Assembly: GCF_030445035.2 (NCBI RefSeq)
Contig: NC_080673.1
Span: 175,255,216-175,319,215 of the forward strand
Direction: 5' to 3'
Origin: Dasypus novemcinctus
Lineage: Eukaryota; Chordata; Mammalia; Cingulata; Dasypodidae
Length of the DNA: 64,000 bases
Part shown: in pieces, positions 1 through 11,595 of the stretch
How the letters are laid out: each line of letters opens with the position of its first letter
How positions within the stretch are numbered: the stretch's first letter is position 1
The notes under the pieces: model-generated
The model's database searches: none
The model's input: only the letters and a program-made list of their open reading frames with translations
Told to the model about the DNA's origin: nothing
Translations under genes and position numbers: made by a program

Positions 1-244
1 AATGAAAGATCTTAACAAGAGGGGGAACTGTGTGGTAGGAGTGTTTGTGTGTAGGACTGAAGGGTATAAGGGAACTCAATATTTTCTGTGCAATTATTCT
101 TTAAATCTTAACTTGCTCTAAAAATAAAGTCCAAGAAACCAGTAGAAATAACAGAAATAATTTATTTATAAAGGAGAAAATATTTGAATAAATATTAAAG
201 ATAAGTTTTGGAGAATTAAAGAAAGATGAAATATCTGATTGAAA
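1..244. other. Unassigned AT-rich sequence
   Basis: AT-rich sequence at the window edge with no repeat or coding signal I can recognise. A 63-codon minus frame here has no family features and is taken as chance. Confidence 0.5.
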
Positions 245-249
245 GGGTT

Positions 250-668
250 CCTGATATGGATTAAAACATGTACTCCTCAAGGACCTGTTCAAGTCCTAAC
301 TCCCAGGCCTGTGATTGATTGTGAATTCATTTGTAAATAGGATATTCAAAGATCCTACTAAGATAAGGCCAAACTACTAAATGGGTGTGGGTCTTAATCC
401 AATATGAGGAGTCCTTAGAAACAGAGGAACTTTGGTCACAGTAGTAGGGGTGAGAAGGAGAGAAAGGAAACATACCAATGTGACAAAGGCAGATACTGAG
501 TTCTCTATTGCTGGCAAGTCACAGAGTGCTACAGACTTCAGAGAAAGCATAATGCTGCCTAAACCTTGATTTTGTTCTTCTAGACTCCAAAATTGTGAGA
601 TAATAAATTCTTGTTGTTTAATACAGCCAATCTTTAGTATTTGTTAGAGCAGCCCTAGAAATCGAAGA
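250..668 (+). repeat. MLT1-like (MaLR) LTR
   Basis: Landmarks in MLT1 order are visible: a segment near 290-310 reading 'caagtcctaactccca', 'gtcttaatccaatatga' near 391, a late 'actccaaaattgtgagataa' followed by 'taataaattcttgttgttt' (polyadenylation-signal region), and a 3' end near 'gcagccctagaaat'. Order and spacing fit an MLT1-type LTR of the ERVL-MaLR group. It is old and diverged, and no internal region is attached. The subfamily is uncertain. Confidence 0.6.
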
Positions 669-1240
669 AAATGCTGAACATGAGATATAAGGAAATACAT
701 TCAGATATATTACAGTGAGTATATAAGAATTCAAAGACAAAGTGAAAATGACAGGAAGACCAAGAAAAAGAACAGATCACTTACAATGCATAAGAATCAT
801 ATAAACATCAAAAGTCTCAAAACAACAGCTTATACAAAACAGCAGCAGAGTGTATGGACTTTAATGTGTTTATGTATTTTTTTTAAGTACAGAAGCAAAA
901 GGTATTTGAAACTAAGTGTTTTATATAAAGTCAAACTTGTAATTAAATTTGAATGCACAATAAAGGGCTGATAGGACATTTAGGTCTTAAAACCTTTGAC
1001 AAATGGTGGGTCAACATTGAAAATTTTGGGCAACTATTCAGATAATCAAACAAATCTAGGAGATCCTCTAAGGCTTGCAAAGGGTGGAAATCCATTTTGG
1101 CAGCAACTATTATAGTTTTGGCAAAGGAAAAGATGAATTACACCAATAATAACCCAGAACTGAAATTTTATACAATACCTAGATGATGTGCGAAGAGGAC
1201 TGGAAGAAAAGCACATGAAATTACACAAAGGGGTTCATTT
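669..1240. other. Unassigned sequence
   Basis: No repeat family or gene recognised. Short frames at 786-971 (+) and 1046-1228 (-) lack any domain signature. The right part could be an older, unrecognised stretch of the L1 that follows. Confidence 0.4.
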
Positions 1241-2030
1241 GTGACAAGTAAGATTTAGCTATCTGTGAATGTACTATTTCAGTTGAAAGGAAGCTAGAGA
1301 CTAATGTAGGGACAGTAAAACAAAGTGATTTTAATGATATATGAAGATTGTGGTTAATAGTGTAAGTTTAAGAAAATTCTTTACAAATGTTAAGAATAGG
1401 TGATACACAGGAAAATTGCAGTTAATGTTACTTACAGATTATAGTTAACAGTAATATTGTAATATTTTTGCAGCAATGGCAAGGAAGATATATCAATTCT
1501 AAGTGTCAACAGTGGAAGGTATAAGGAAATATGGGATCTTTCCTTTTGGAGTAATTAAAATGTTCTAAAATTGACTGAGGTGATGACAGTACAACTCTGT
1601 GATGAATATGAGAGCCACTGATTGTACACTTTGAATGGATTGTACAAAACATGGGACTGTAAAACACAATGAATATTATGGTAGAAAATGGATTGTGGTT
1701 AACAGAACAAATACAAAAACACTCTCTCATGAACTAATACAAGTATATAATACTAATACAGGGTGTCAATAACTGCATGGGTTGCGGGAAATACAACAAA
1801 TGTAAGATATTAGCTATAGTTAGTAGTAAGGTTTTGAAGATGTTGTTTTGTAGTTTGTAATGATTGCTTCATAACAATGCAAGGTGTTGGTGATGGGTAA
1901 TGTATGGGAGCCATGTTTGACGGTACACATGTTTTTTTTGTAACTTTCCAACTTTTACTATACATTTATTGTTTATGGGTATTCGTGTATGGAATGATAA
2001 ACTTTATGAAATTTTTAAAAGGACATAGCT
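1241..2030 (+). mobile_element. L1 3' end (3' UTR), plus strand
   Basis: The segment matches, over most of its length, two other places in the window: 29060-29825 (+) and the reverse complement of 35490-36060. Shared landmarks are 'attgactgaggtgatgaca' (about 1570), a run around 1615-1650 ending in 'gattgtacaaaacatggga', and 'acaatgcaaggtgttggtg' (about 1875). At 35.5-37.9 kb the same sequence is continuous with recognisable L1 ORF2 sequence, which identifies it as an L1 3' UTR. The copy is 5'-truncated. Confidence 0.65.
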
Positions 2031-2639
2031 ATCAGTCAGTTTAAAGAAACAACATGTGCAAATGCATTTGAACGTGGGTCTTAAATAAGGGCAATCAACA
2101 TAAGAAGAGTGGAAGGGGATATGATCTATCTGGTGGAAAATAGAAAAGGAGAAACAAGCAAGCAAAAATGCAGAAATAGAAAAAATATAATAACTGATAA
2201 TTGTGAAGAAAATATCTCATGAATAATTCCCCCAAACATATTAATTACAGTAGAAACTAATGGGATACAACCATCAATAAAACATATCCTCAAATTGCAT
2301 AACAAAATGAGAACAAAACATATTTTATCCTCAAGAGGAGTTAAAAGAAACAAAGTGAAAATGATTAAAAAGTAGAAGTTGTACTAAGTATACATCTACT
2401 AAAATAATGTAGCATGTATAAAATGTATATGGTAATTTATATTTTATTTTTGCCCAAATATATGTACTAAATTATGAAATTTATGCAAAGAAGACAAAAT
2501 CATGTGATTGGAGATAGATTTTTAAGGAAAGATTTACTCTAATAAACACTGAAAATATTTCTTTAATTCTTAAATTATATAATGCTGAATGCCCTAAATT
2601 TGAGTACAATTTGTTCTAATCATTATCTTTAATCATACC
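2031..2639. other. Unassigned AT-rich sequence
   Basis: No recognisable repeat or gene. The 75-codon minus frame at 2126-2353 is hydrophobic by base composition only. Confidence 0.45.
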
Positions 2640-3263
2640 TGTAGTAGTTTGATATTATTGATGAATTTCAAAGAGAAATATTGGATTATGCTTGTAAACT
2701 GGTCTTTTCCTCTGGACATAATTAGATTAAGTAATCAAGTAAACCTCTCGTGTCAGTAGGGCATTCAGTACCCACGCGTTGGTGGGTGGGGACTCACAGA
2801 TGAAAGGCATAGCAAAGGACAGAGTTGAGGTTTTCTGATGTTGGAGTTTTGATTTTGGAGTTTGATGCTGAAGTCCTAAGCTGGAGCCCCAAGAAGTCAA
2901 CATGCAGAGGAAAGAGAAGCAAGCCCCAGGAAGAGAGGACCTGAACCAGGAGAAGAGCACAGGAATAGAGAGAGCTCTTTAGACATGGCAGAAACCACAG
3001 GGAGAGAGACAGAGCCATTCACATGAGAGTCTACCTCTGACCTTGTGGAGAAACCAGAGGAGCTGAGCCCAGAGGAACCCAGGAAGCCTGAACCCTCACA
3101 GACATCATTAGCCATCTTGCTCCAACACATGGAAATAGAATTTGGTGAGGGAAGTAACTTATGCTTTATGCCTGGTTAAGCGCCTACCCCAAAAAAATAT
3201 CCTTTATGAAAGCCAGCAGGCTTCTGGTATTTTGCATCAGCACCCCTTTGGCTGACTAACACA
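2640..3263 (+). mobile_element. Solo LTR, family LTR-A, copy 1
   Basis: It begins TGTAGTAGTTTGATATT and ends CTAACACA, so it has the TG...CA ends of an LTR. A late 'ccccaaaaaaatatcc' corresponds to the AATAAA-bearing segment of sister copies. It is the longest forward copy and carries the GCCATCTTGC block at 3111-3120 found in all good copies. No internal retroviral sequence adjoins it. The flanking 5-mers (ATACC left, TATCC right) do not match well, so target duplication is unproven here. The overlapping minus frames at 2727-3130 are antisense chance frames. Confidence 0.65.
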
Positions 3264-3545
3264 TATCCCACAGGACTGCATGGATTCATGAAAATCAGGA
3301 CATTTTGATGAATACCTCCTGCCTGTTAATTGAAATATTAATAGTATTTAACTGTGGGATTAACTATTCCATTGTTCTAGACAGACTTGCACCTAGCTAT
3401 AATATAGGGAATAAATGTGCATGTATGACTGTGTGTGTGTCAGTGTTTATTTTTTCCAGTTTTACTTTGCTATATGATTTTTAAGAACATCTAATTTTAA
3501 ATAATGATGACTTTTCAAATTTATCTTTGAGTAGATATAATTATA

Positions 3546-4172
3546 TGTTATTCAGCCAAAGGAGTCGGATGCAAAGTACCAGGAATCTGTTGGTTGTTAT
3601 AAAGGGTATTTATTTGGGGTAAAAGCTTACAGTTACGAGGCCTTAAAGAGTCCCACTCAAGGTACCATAAGAGATATTTTTTTCACCCAAAGTCTGTTGC
3701 CACATGCTGATGCAAGATGGTAGGCAATATCTGTGAGGGTTCAGACTTTCTTTTTCTTCTTTAGGTTATGAGGGCCCAGCTTCTTCCAATCTCGGCTGTA
3801 GGCTGGCATGGGACTCAGCTGCTCTGTTCTCTTCAGCTGCAAGCTCTCAGGCAAACAGCTCATCTCTCTTCACAGGGCTGCAGGATCCTTTTCTGTGTCT
3901 ATGGACCTCCCTTCCCTTTTCTCAGGTATTTGCTTCTGTATGTCTCCTTGATTGAATATCAACTTATATGGCCCACAAAGGGGGCAGTGACTCAAACTGA
4001 GTCACCGTAATGATACGGTCAAATCAAACCTGTGATTTTAACATAATTCAGTCAAAAGCATTTCAGCCAAATCTAATACAATCAAAGAGTATCACACCCA
4101 GAGGAACAGACCAGTTTACAAATGATAATAATATCTCTTTTTGGAATTCATAAATAATATCAAACTGTCACA
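3546..4172 (-). mobile_element. Solo LTR, family LTR-A, copy 2 (diverged)
   Basis: Minus-orientation copy. The plus strand begins 'tgttattcagccaaagga' and ends near 'tatcaaactgtcaca', the reverse of the family's TGTAGCAGTTTGATA start. Most landmarks are present, but the GCAAGATGGC block is changed to GCAAGATGGT (3711-3720) and the middle is strongly diverged. Frame 3768-4010 (+) is antisense to the LTR. Confidence 0.6.
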
Positions 4173-4285
4173 AATGGATTGGAACTTTAGTGAATTTAAG
4201 AAGGAAGACTGCATGTTAAAAAACAATCAAATGGATTGGCCTCCAAAAATGTTTAAAGAAATGTCTCATATTTCTTTTTTTGTCC

Positions 4286-4760
4286 ATTTTAATATTTTTA
4301 ATTTTAAAATAATCCTTAGATTACATAAATGTTACATAAAAAATATAGGGGATTCCCATATGCCCTACACCCTCCCCTTCCCACACTGTCCCACATTAAC
4401 AACATCCTCCATTAGTGTGGTATATTTGTTACAATTGATGAACACATATTAAAGCATTGCTACTAACTATGGACAATAGAAACAATTTTGTAGACCATGA
4501 CAAAATATGTAATAATAGCCTGTATCCATCAATGCAGTGTCATACAGGACAATTCCAATGTCCCAAAATGCCCCATATTATACCTATTCTTACTCCCTCC
4601 CTCCCCCCCCTCAGAACCTCTGGTGGCCACTGCTTTTATATCAATGATAAAAATTCTTCCATTCTAAAATAGCAATAAATATATAATAGAAAAACAATAA
4701 GTCTACTTTTTTCCACTTTTCATCCCCCAATCTTGAGGATTTGTGGCTCAACTGGCACAT
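4286..4760 (-). mobile_element. L1 3' end, minus strand
   Basis: A T-rich start (complement of an A-rich tail) is followed by a sequence shared with 30440-31240. Shared landmarks are 'acataaatgttacat', 'ggggattcccatatgccc', 'tacaattgatgaacacata', 'ctctggtggccactgc' and 'cccccaatcttgaggattt'. I recognise this as a xenarthran L1 3' UTR in reverse; it is truncated before ORF2. Frames 4141-4452 and 4457-4672 (+) are antisense to it. Confidence 0.6.
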
Positions 4761-5244
4761 GGATGGACCAAAGATTTAAGTATCTGGGGCATATATTTAT
4801 CAAGTATAGTGCTAATTATAGGTTCAAAAAAAGGGGCAGAAGAGCCATGTGTAAGGAAAATATAAATTAGTTTAACTCTGTTACACTGAAGATTACAAAG
4901 TCCAAAGTAAGACCCATTGACAGGGTGCCAAATTCCTGAGATGTCTTCCCTGCTTATTGTGTCTGGGTGTCTCTAGAGCCCTCAGGACTTCCACTATTTG
5001 AAATACTGTTTACTGTGGCAGTCAATGAGATGCCGCTGAGAAGTGAGTAAGTGTAACATCTGAAATGACCTCCTTACTAACTTTGCAACCTCTTAGCCAT
5101 AAAAACTCACTTGTATTTACCATTTCCCCTTTTGGTCAGCATCTTTGCTAGTTAAGAAGTGCCTCATATTTTTTTATATTAAAATAGAAAATGTGCTGTA
5201 ACTTATTTTTAGTCTTGTACAAGTAAGACAAAAAGAAATATTTT
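4761..5244. other. Unassigned sequence
   Basis: The first part may still be L1-derived ('tgtggctcaactggcacat' just upstream). Beyond that no repeat or gene is recognised. Confidence 0.4.
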
Positions 5245-5348
5245 ATCTACTGTTGGTGATTGAATCATTCCCCTCCCAAAAAGCATATTCTTGCCCCAAT
5301 CCTAGGTACTGTGGATGTGAACCCATTTATAAATATGATCTTTGAAAG

Positions 5349-5957
5349 TGTATAAGTCAGTCAAAGGAGTGCTGATGCAAAGTATCAGAAATCTGTTGGC
5401 TTTTATTATGGGTATTTATCTGGGATAGAAGCTCAGAGTTACCAGGCCATAAGCATAAGTTACTTCCCTCACCAGTCTGTTGGCATATGTTGGAGCAAGA
5501 TGGCTACTGGTGTCTGCCAGGGTTCAGTCTTCCCAGGTTGCTCTCTTCCTGAGGCTCATTTCTCTCCAGGCTTAGCAACTTTGTTTTCTCCACAAGGCCA
5601 GCTGTACATTGTCAGGTGAATGGCTCATCTCCCTTCCCAGGGCCCCTGCTATATCTAATGGAGCATAGTCTTCTTCCTCACATATATCTGCTTCTCTGTC
5701 TGTTTACTTCCCAGACTCCACGATCAAATCTCTAACCTTCCTTCTCTGCAGTGAGGTTTTTCTGTGAGTCCCTGCCGGGCAGGAAAATCAATATCCTACT
5801 GATGTGGCCCAATCAAAGTCTTAATCATTATTTAATGAAGTAAAAGTGAAACCTCTCAATCCAATATAATCTAATATGACCAGAGGAAAAGACCAGTTCA
5901 TAAATATAATCCAATATCAATTTTTGGAATTCCTAAACAATATCAAACTGCTGCACA
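5349..5957 (-). mobile_element. Solo LTR, family LTR-A, copy 3
   Basis: The plus strand begins 'tgtataagtcagtcaaagg' and ends 'tatcaaactgctgcaca'. It has the family GCAAGATGGC block at 5495-5504. It interrupts an MLT1-like LTR between 'atctttgaaag' and 'gtattattagctaagg', so the MLT1-like element is older. The flanking bases (GAAAG left, AGGTA or CAAGG right) only partly agree, so the 5-bp duplication is decayed or misplaced by one or two bases. Confidence 0.65.
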
Positions 5958-6251
5958 AGGTATTATTAGCTAAGGTGTGTCCAGACTCAATGAGGGTGAG
6001 CCTTCAACCAATTTGGCTGAAATCTTTATAAGCAAAGGAAATTGGACATGGAAGAAGTCATGGGTAAAAGCCAGAAGCTGGAATTCAATGGAATTCAGAA
6101 GAAAAAGGATAAGATGCTACCATGTGCATTGCTCTCTGGTGGAAAGGTCAAAGTTCAAAGAACCAGCAGCAAGTCCCAGACTGGCAGTCTTTGGGGAGAA
6201 AGCATTGCCTTGCCAACACCTCAGGTTTGAGATTCTCCTGGCCTCAAATGT

Positions 6252-6377
6252 ATACTCTGGACAATAGTTAGTGGTAATAGTCTGATGATGTTCTTCCATA
6301 ATCTCTAAAATACAACATGTTGGTGGGTATTCTGAGCATTATACATGATTGTTTTGTAAGCTTACAACTTCTCTAAT

Positions 6378-6423
<46 letters not shown>

Positions 6424-6425
6424 AA
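6252..6425 (+). mobile_element. Short L1 3' end with microsatellite tail
   Basis: The piece running through 'agtctgatgatgttcttcc' and 'ttgttttgtaagcttacaact' matches the last 150 bases of the L1 3' ends at 1241-2030 and 19776-20065. Instead of a plain poly(A) it ends in (TA)n(CA)n(TA)n at 6379-6425. It interrupts the 3' part of an MLT1-like LTR. Confidence 0.55.
6379..6425. repeat. (TA)n(CA)n(TA)n microsatellite
   Basis: Alternating TA, then about 13 CA units, then TA again. It forms the tail of the adjoining L1 fragment. Confidence 0.9.
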
Positions 6426-6764
6426 ACAATAGACCAATAAATTCTTCTTGTTATGTCAACCCATTGCAAGCTATTTGTTTTAGCAGCCAGGAATATAAAA
6501 CATCTACCTTAACTGTAATTTCCTTTTTTATTTCAAATCCCATTATTAGGTAATATAGATGATTATTAAAAGAGGAAAATGGTTAGTGTATTTGTCAGAA
6601 CTAAAATAAATATATTTTTCAGAATAGAATATAGTTTTCTCACTGAACAAAGATCACAAATATATACATGACATTCAATCCAAATTGTAGAATTTTATGT
6701 ATTTTAAAATTCTATAATCTATACGCAGATATTAACTTCAATCCATGTTAAAACAATTATACTT

Positions 6765-6862
6765 ATTGCCTAGTAACTGTAAGCTTCTTTCCCAAATAAA
6801 TACCCATTATAAAAGCCAATAGATTTCTGGTACTTTGCATCAGCACCCCTTTGGCTGTCTAA
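6765..6862 (+). mobile_element. LTR-A 3' fragment, copy 4
   Basis: Only the last ~100 bases of the family are present: 'cccaaataaatacccatta', 'ttctggtactttgcatca' and the terminal 'ggctgtctaataca'. It contains the AATAAA signal expected near an LTR's R-U5 boundary. It abuts an inverted MLT1-like piece at exactly the point seen at the 5348/5349 junction. Confidence 0.6.
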
Positions 6863-6975
6863 TACATCTTCAAAGATCATATTTATAAATGGGTCCACAT
6901 TCACAGTATCTAGGATTGGGGTCTGAAAATACTTTTTGTCAGGAATAGGATTCAATCAGTAACAGTAGATAAAAT
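6863..6975 (-). repeat. MLT1-like LTR 5' fragment, inverted
   Basis: Read on the minus strand, this is the same opening as 5245-5348: 'ccccaatcctaga', 'atttataaatatgatcttt' and then the LTR-A edge. It is about 80% alike by eye. Confidence 0.5.
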
Positions 6976-9900
6976 AAAATGAAAGCACTCTAGGTCCTTG
7001 ACAAGCTGGAAATTACCACATATATCGGTTAAGAAAGCAAATTCGACTCTTCACCCCTCTGACATAGGTTTCAAATGCCCTTCAGGAATTTATGTGTAAC
7101 TTGCAATAGTGTGCCATAACACTACATAATTTTGATGTATAATGGTCATAGCTCCTTTAGTTCAAAACCATTATTAGCAAAAATATAGTTTCAGGTATAC
7201 TGACAGATGAAACCCTATTTCCAAATAAGAACAATGTCACCATTCCAACAAATAATAGCTTTCTGATGTAGTAAGGATTTAATAAATGACTGGATGCAAT
7301 TTCATTTTACAGTAAGGGGACATGGGACAAATTACTTCTTGTAACCATAACCAGTGCCAATGTCATTTTTAATTTTCAGTAGCATTTTCTCCCCAATATA
7401 AATGTAGAATTTTTATTTAATATAGATTTGGCATATTTTAAAATATAAATGTATAACTATGGGAGTTAATCAATCTTAAGCATGTCAGCTAAATTTTCCT
7501 GAGAGTTAATTTAAAATTAACCAGTCTTTACTGCATTGATAGGTAGAATAATCAAGCTCAAGTACAGAAATCAATCCCAATATAAGTTACCCTGTTGTAC
7601 ATTACCTAGATTGCACATGTAAGAAATGCCCAATCACCACTCAAGGTCTACAATTTGGATTGAATGTCATGTAAAATTTTTGTGCATTTTGTATTCAAAT
7701 TCAGTGTTTGCTTTTTTTCTTCCCAATGTGAATTAGTAAATTTTCTTTTTCCTTCATGATTGGAAGTAAAATAAATTGCATGGCATTTCATTTCATCCTT
7801 TGTACTTCTAGAGGTTCGACTACCAATATCTTTAAGCTTCCTTTACAGGTTGTGTAAAAACATTAATAATAATAAAAGCAGACTTCTAATCAATGATCAA
7901 TGAAATGCTTGTTATGATTCACAAGGAGATAAGGAGCTCTGGAATGTAAATCATTTTTTCACTAAAAACACTTCTTTAGTTCACTTTGATTTTTTTTTTT
8001 TAAGTAGTAAAACTTTTTCAATGAAGGAAGCATTGATTTACATTCTGCCTCAAGATTCTTGTCTCATCCTGGAGCAATAACAATAGGTCATAGAGCACCT
8101 ACTTTGAGTAGCATTGCTTTACCCAATTCCTAACAAGGTCTTTAATTTAGTGAAATTCTGTCCAACTATATTAAATTGGTATCATAAAATACAATCTTAC
8201 AGAAGTTTGTACTGAATTTATATAGATCTTGAAAATCTGTATCTTTTTCTACATTCCTTCATGCACTTTCTATATAAGACCCAATGAATTATTTCAAATA
8301 AACAAACAAACAAACAATCAGAAAAATGCCAGAAGTAGTAAGTTCAGCCTTAGGCAAAAAATGGCTCATAGTCCAACTTAGAGGTTCCCCAAATATTTAC
8401 TACAGGCACTGAATCTATTACCCTGAGGCAGTAATGTCAAATTCCTTAGGCTAGAAAATGTTAAGAATAGTATTTGTGGATTTGTTTCATTTAAAATTTG
8501 ACAGACTTTGTTGTTTATACATTTTAATTCTTGATTTTTAGGAAGCATTCACTATGCCTTAAATTCATTCTGGTATTTCAATACTGTTGGACAATTTTAC
8601 TGAAATTGAATATTTATTCAGCCTAAGAAACATACAAAATATAGAATGGTACAGTGCCCAGAGATGATATTTTTGACTAGTTGAGGCTTCATAAAAGTGA
8701 TATGCAAGTATATAACATCTTCTGCAAATAAATTAGAATGCAGTGAAGGCCTACTAAGACACTGGAAAGACTAGATTTGCTAGATCTTGATTTCAATTCA
8801 GAATACCTTTTAAAGTAAATTATACTCATGTACATTCAGGAATATCAGTGTTCAGTGACTCAATGGATAAGTCTATTTGTTATGTCACCTACCAAATGAA
8901 CAATAGCTAAAATTTCTGATCATGGATTCCTGTGAAAATACAATACTTCCAAGAAGAGATCATACATTTTTATTGACTACTATTAATGGTAAAGTATTTA
9001 ACAACCATTGTAAGGGTGTAGGACAAAATAAACATTAGTAAGGGCATGTTGAAAGTAGAAAGTATTGATAAAAATGTTTTCACATAGTTCTCAATTTAAT
9101 TGATTATAGGTCTCAAAACCTTATTTCCTAGAATCCTTGATTTTCTTCTCAATCCATTCTGAAAATGTTTAAGGCCTAACTTATGTCAGATATTACTTAA
9201 ACAAAAACAATCTCAATGAGTTATTTCTTTAAAAATTTTTCTAATAAAAAAATACAAAGGTATTTTCTGTTTTAATTTAATTAACAGTATGAATTGGTTC
9301 ACCTAACCCATTGCAGTTCATCTGACATTAGGAAAAGTTTTTTAATAACCTTAAATCACAAAATACATTGGTATCATTCAGACACACTGATCAGAGATAA
9401 CCAAAACCCAAGAAAATATCTGTAGTTAGTACTCGACCTGCAAAATACAGAACTATACCAGACAATCTTTTGACCACAGAAGTATCTGCTTTCCTTTAAA
9501 AATAGAGCAATGAAGAGACATCATCTAGGATCTGTGATTGATCTATTGATGAAAGTAGCTGCAATGTTAATATATATAGAATCTTTATTACTTTACCCGT
9601 GATATGGCAATGAAGAATCTGTATAATAGAAAATATAGAAAATGCTAAGGTGACGCTCATTAATTATTTTATTTTTACATGTTTACATCAGGACTTTAGG
9701 AAACAATCCACCAATATTAACTTAAAGTATTTTGAAAATTTTAGTAATTATAAAATGTTGTCTTCTTGTGAAATATGACTTTTCCTCTATTATAGGGGAA
9801 GAACAAGGCAAAAAAAAAAAGAAAAAGAAAACTTGAAACTTGAGAAGAATTTTATTTTATTGTCTGCTATACTTTATTTTTTAAAAATTCACAGCCATAA

Positions 9901-10184
9901 CCTAAGAGCATTAAACCAACTTTAGAATTTTTTCCTATAAGGTAGATTACATTATGTTGCTGAATTCAAAACAATTGTATTATAAGCTTTAGTGTTCTTG
10001 AGGTGAGTCCCATTTCAGAAACAAATGATTTGGGAAACTTAAAAGAATAATTCTAAATGTTATTCAGAAAGAACATTCTATTCCTAACATATTTTAAATA
10101 TTCTACACAAGGAAACGTGGACCCAAGTAATCCAGGAAAGAGAAGATTTGGAAGAGGTGGGTGTTTCCTAAAGTGTTTGTTAAG
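6976..10184. other. Unassigned AT-rich region
   Basis: About 3.2 kb with no recognisable repeat, exon or RNA gene. It contains simple A or T runs (7989-8001; 9809-9834, A-rich) and no frame longer than 60 codons. It is either old, decayed repeat or unique intergenic/intronic DNA. Confidence 0.5.
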
Positions 10185-10300
10185 TATCTTCTCTGAGTAA
10201 GTCATTGTGCTGGGCTTTGTGGAAAATAGAATGAGGAGTAAGACATGGTCCTTGTTTCAAGAATCATGCATTATACTCAAGTTTAGGGGAAAACCAGCAC
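10185..10300 (+). repeat. L2 fragment (probable)
   Basis: The phrase order 'cattgtgctgggctttgtgg', 'gagtaagacatggtccttg', then 'aagaatcatgcattatactc' follows the typical L2 3' region (size-limit sentence of ancient mammalian L2). Short and diverged. Confidence 0.5.
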
Positions 10301-10632
10301 CTCTTCTCTAAGAAAAATATTTTACCACTTTCTAAATTAACTGAATTCACTGACATTTTAGCCACATTGTTTTTGTTCTTTTCAATATAAACAGAACAAG
10401 AAAAACAAAAATCTTAGAACATTCCCATCATTTTCCATTATATAAAGATTGCAATTTAATTTGCACTGTATGACACTAAATGGTTGATTCACATCATTCA
10501 ATCATATCCTGTGCACCTGAGCCCAAGATTATTCAGTTGAAATTTGCTCCCCTAAATATATTTAGCCTTAGCATAGATATTTCCTCAGAATATCCCATTT
10601 GTTCACATCACAGCCATTAAATGCAATCTTTA

Positions 10633-10682
10633 TACATACACACACACACATATATATACACGTATATGAACATATATATATA
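10633..10682. repeat. (CA)n(TA)n microsatellite, interrupted
   Basis: CA units run into interrupted TA units, with CGTA and GAACA breaks. Confidence 0.8.
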
Positions 10683-11528
10683 ATTTTTTGTTTGTTTAAT
10701 ATCCTTGCAAGTAAATTTTAAACTCAAGGAAAGAGGGAAACATGTTTGTTTCTTTACTAAATGTCCAGGTTTTAGCCCCGATTCTGGCTAATTGTGAGCA
10801 ATCAGTCAAGAGTTTCGGAATTCATTTCAACAAATAAAATACTGAGTGAAGATGTCTTTTTTTCTGGTATGAGCTTACATCTTTGGTCTAGAACACTTTT
10901 ATTATAATAGGGCTTCTTTACCTTTTTTTTTTTCAGGCATTAAGTTAATATTTCCTGAATTATGTGGATCTCAGCCTTTTTCCAATTCAAGTAGTAGCGT
11001 AAGATGTAGAATAAAATCCATGAGACAAAATTTAAGAACAGAACTTTTAACATTTGTGTACTGTAGGCCTTCATGGAAAAAGCTTTCAGTGACCATAGCT
11101 CCAGTGGGTGCTCCAGTAATGAAAGGGCTCTTCACTGTGATCTGACCAAACATTCTGAGATATATGTATTCACAATTGAAATTTCCTTTTTTCCTTAATA
11201 AATACATTGGTCTATTTGTCTTTAATAGGAAAGATATTGAGGATGGAACTTTTCTAGCTTATGCACTTACAAGTTCTTTCTTCGTGCTATGCCTTTTCTC
11301 TATTGAAGAGATTACATCTCTGCTTTGTGAAGATTTCTTTAATGTTATATTTATTGGTTATTGTTTATATTTAAACAAAAGAAAATTAATTAATTGAATG
11401 AGAAGTTTCTATTCTCTTACTTGTGTTTGATAACATGTTTGGAGCTTTATAACACTGTCACAAACTGTGAAGGATCTGAAATTATTTTAATCTAATTAAG
11501 AGCAAAGAAGTAAGCCTGCCACATGAAA

Positions 11529-11595
11529 CTGTGAATAAAGATGAGGTCACTCATCTTTATCAATAAGAAAGATGAGGCCACTTTATTATTCACAG
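11529..11595. repeat. Imperfect palindrome with inner hairpin
   Basis: The outer arms CTGTGAATAA (11529-11538) and TTATTCACAG (11586-11595) are perfect inverse complements. Inside, AAGATGAGGTCAC occurs again as AAGATGAGGCCAC, and the first copy is followed by the inverse TCATCTT. It is therefore a mixture of direct and inverted short repeats within 67 bp. Confidence 0.75.

Larger units (their letters stand above)
5245..6503 (+). repeat. MLT1-like LTR, split by an LTR-A and an L1 tail
   Basis: Three pieces read through in one order when two insertions are removed. Piece one, 5245-5348, includes 'ccccaatcctaggtactg' and ends at 'atgatctttgaaa'. Piece two, 5958-6251, runs from 'gtattattagctaaggtgtg' through 'ggacatggaagaagtcat' to 'ttctcctggcctcaaa'. 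Piece three, 6426-6503, runs from 'ccaataaattcttcttgtta' to 'gcagccaggaatataaaac'. Joined in order they follow the MLT1-like layout seen at 250-668. Frames at 5977-6299 are chance frames within piece two. Confidence 0.6.

Noticed and set aside
10971-11397. Opposed frames of about 78 codons on both strands
   Set aside because: No family features, no splice or promoter evidence, and chance frames of this length are expected in 64 kb.
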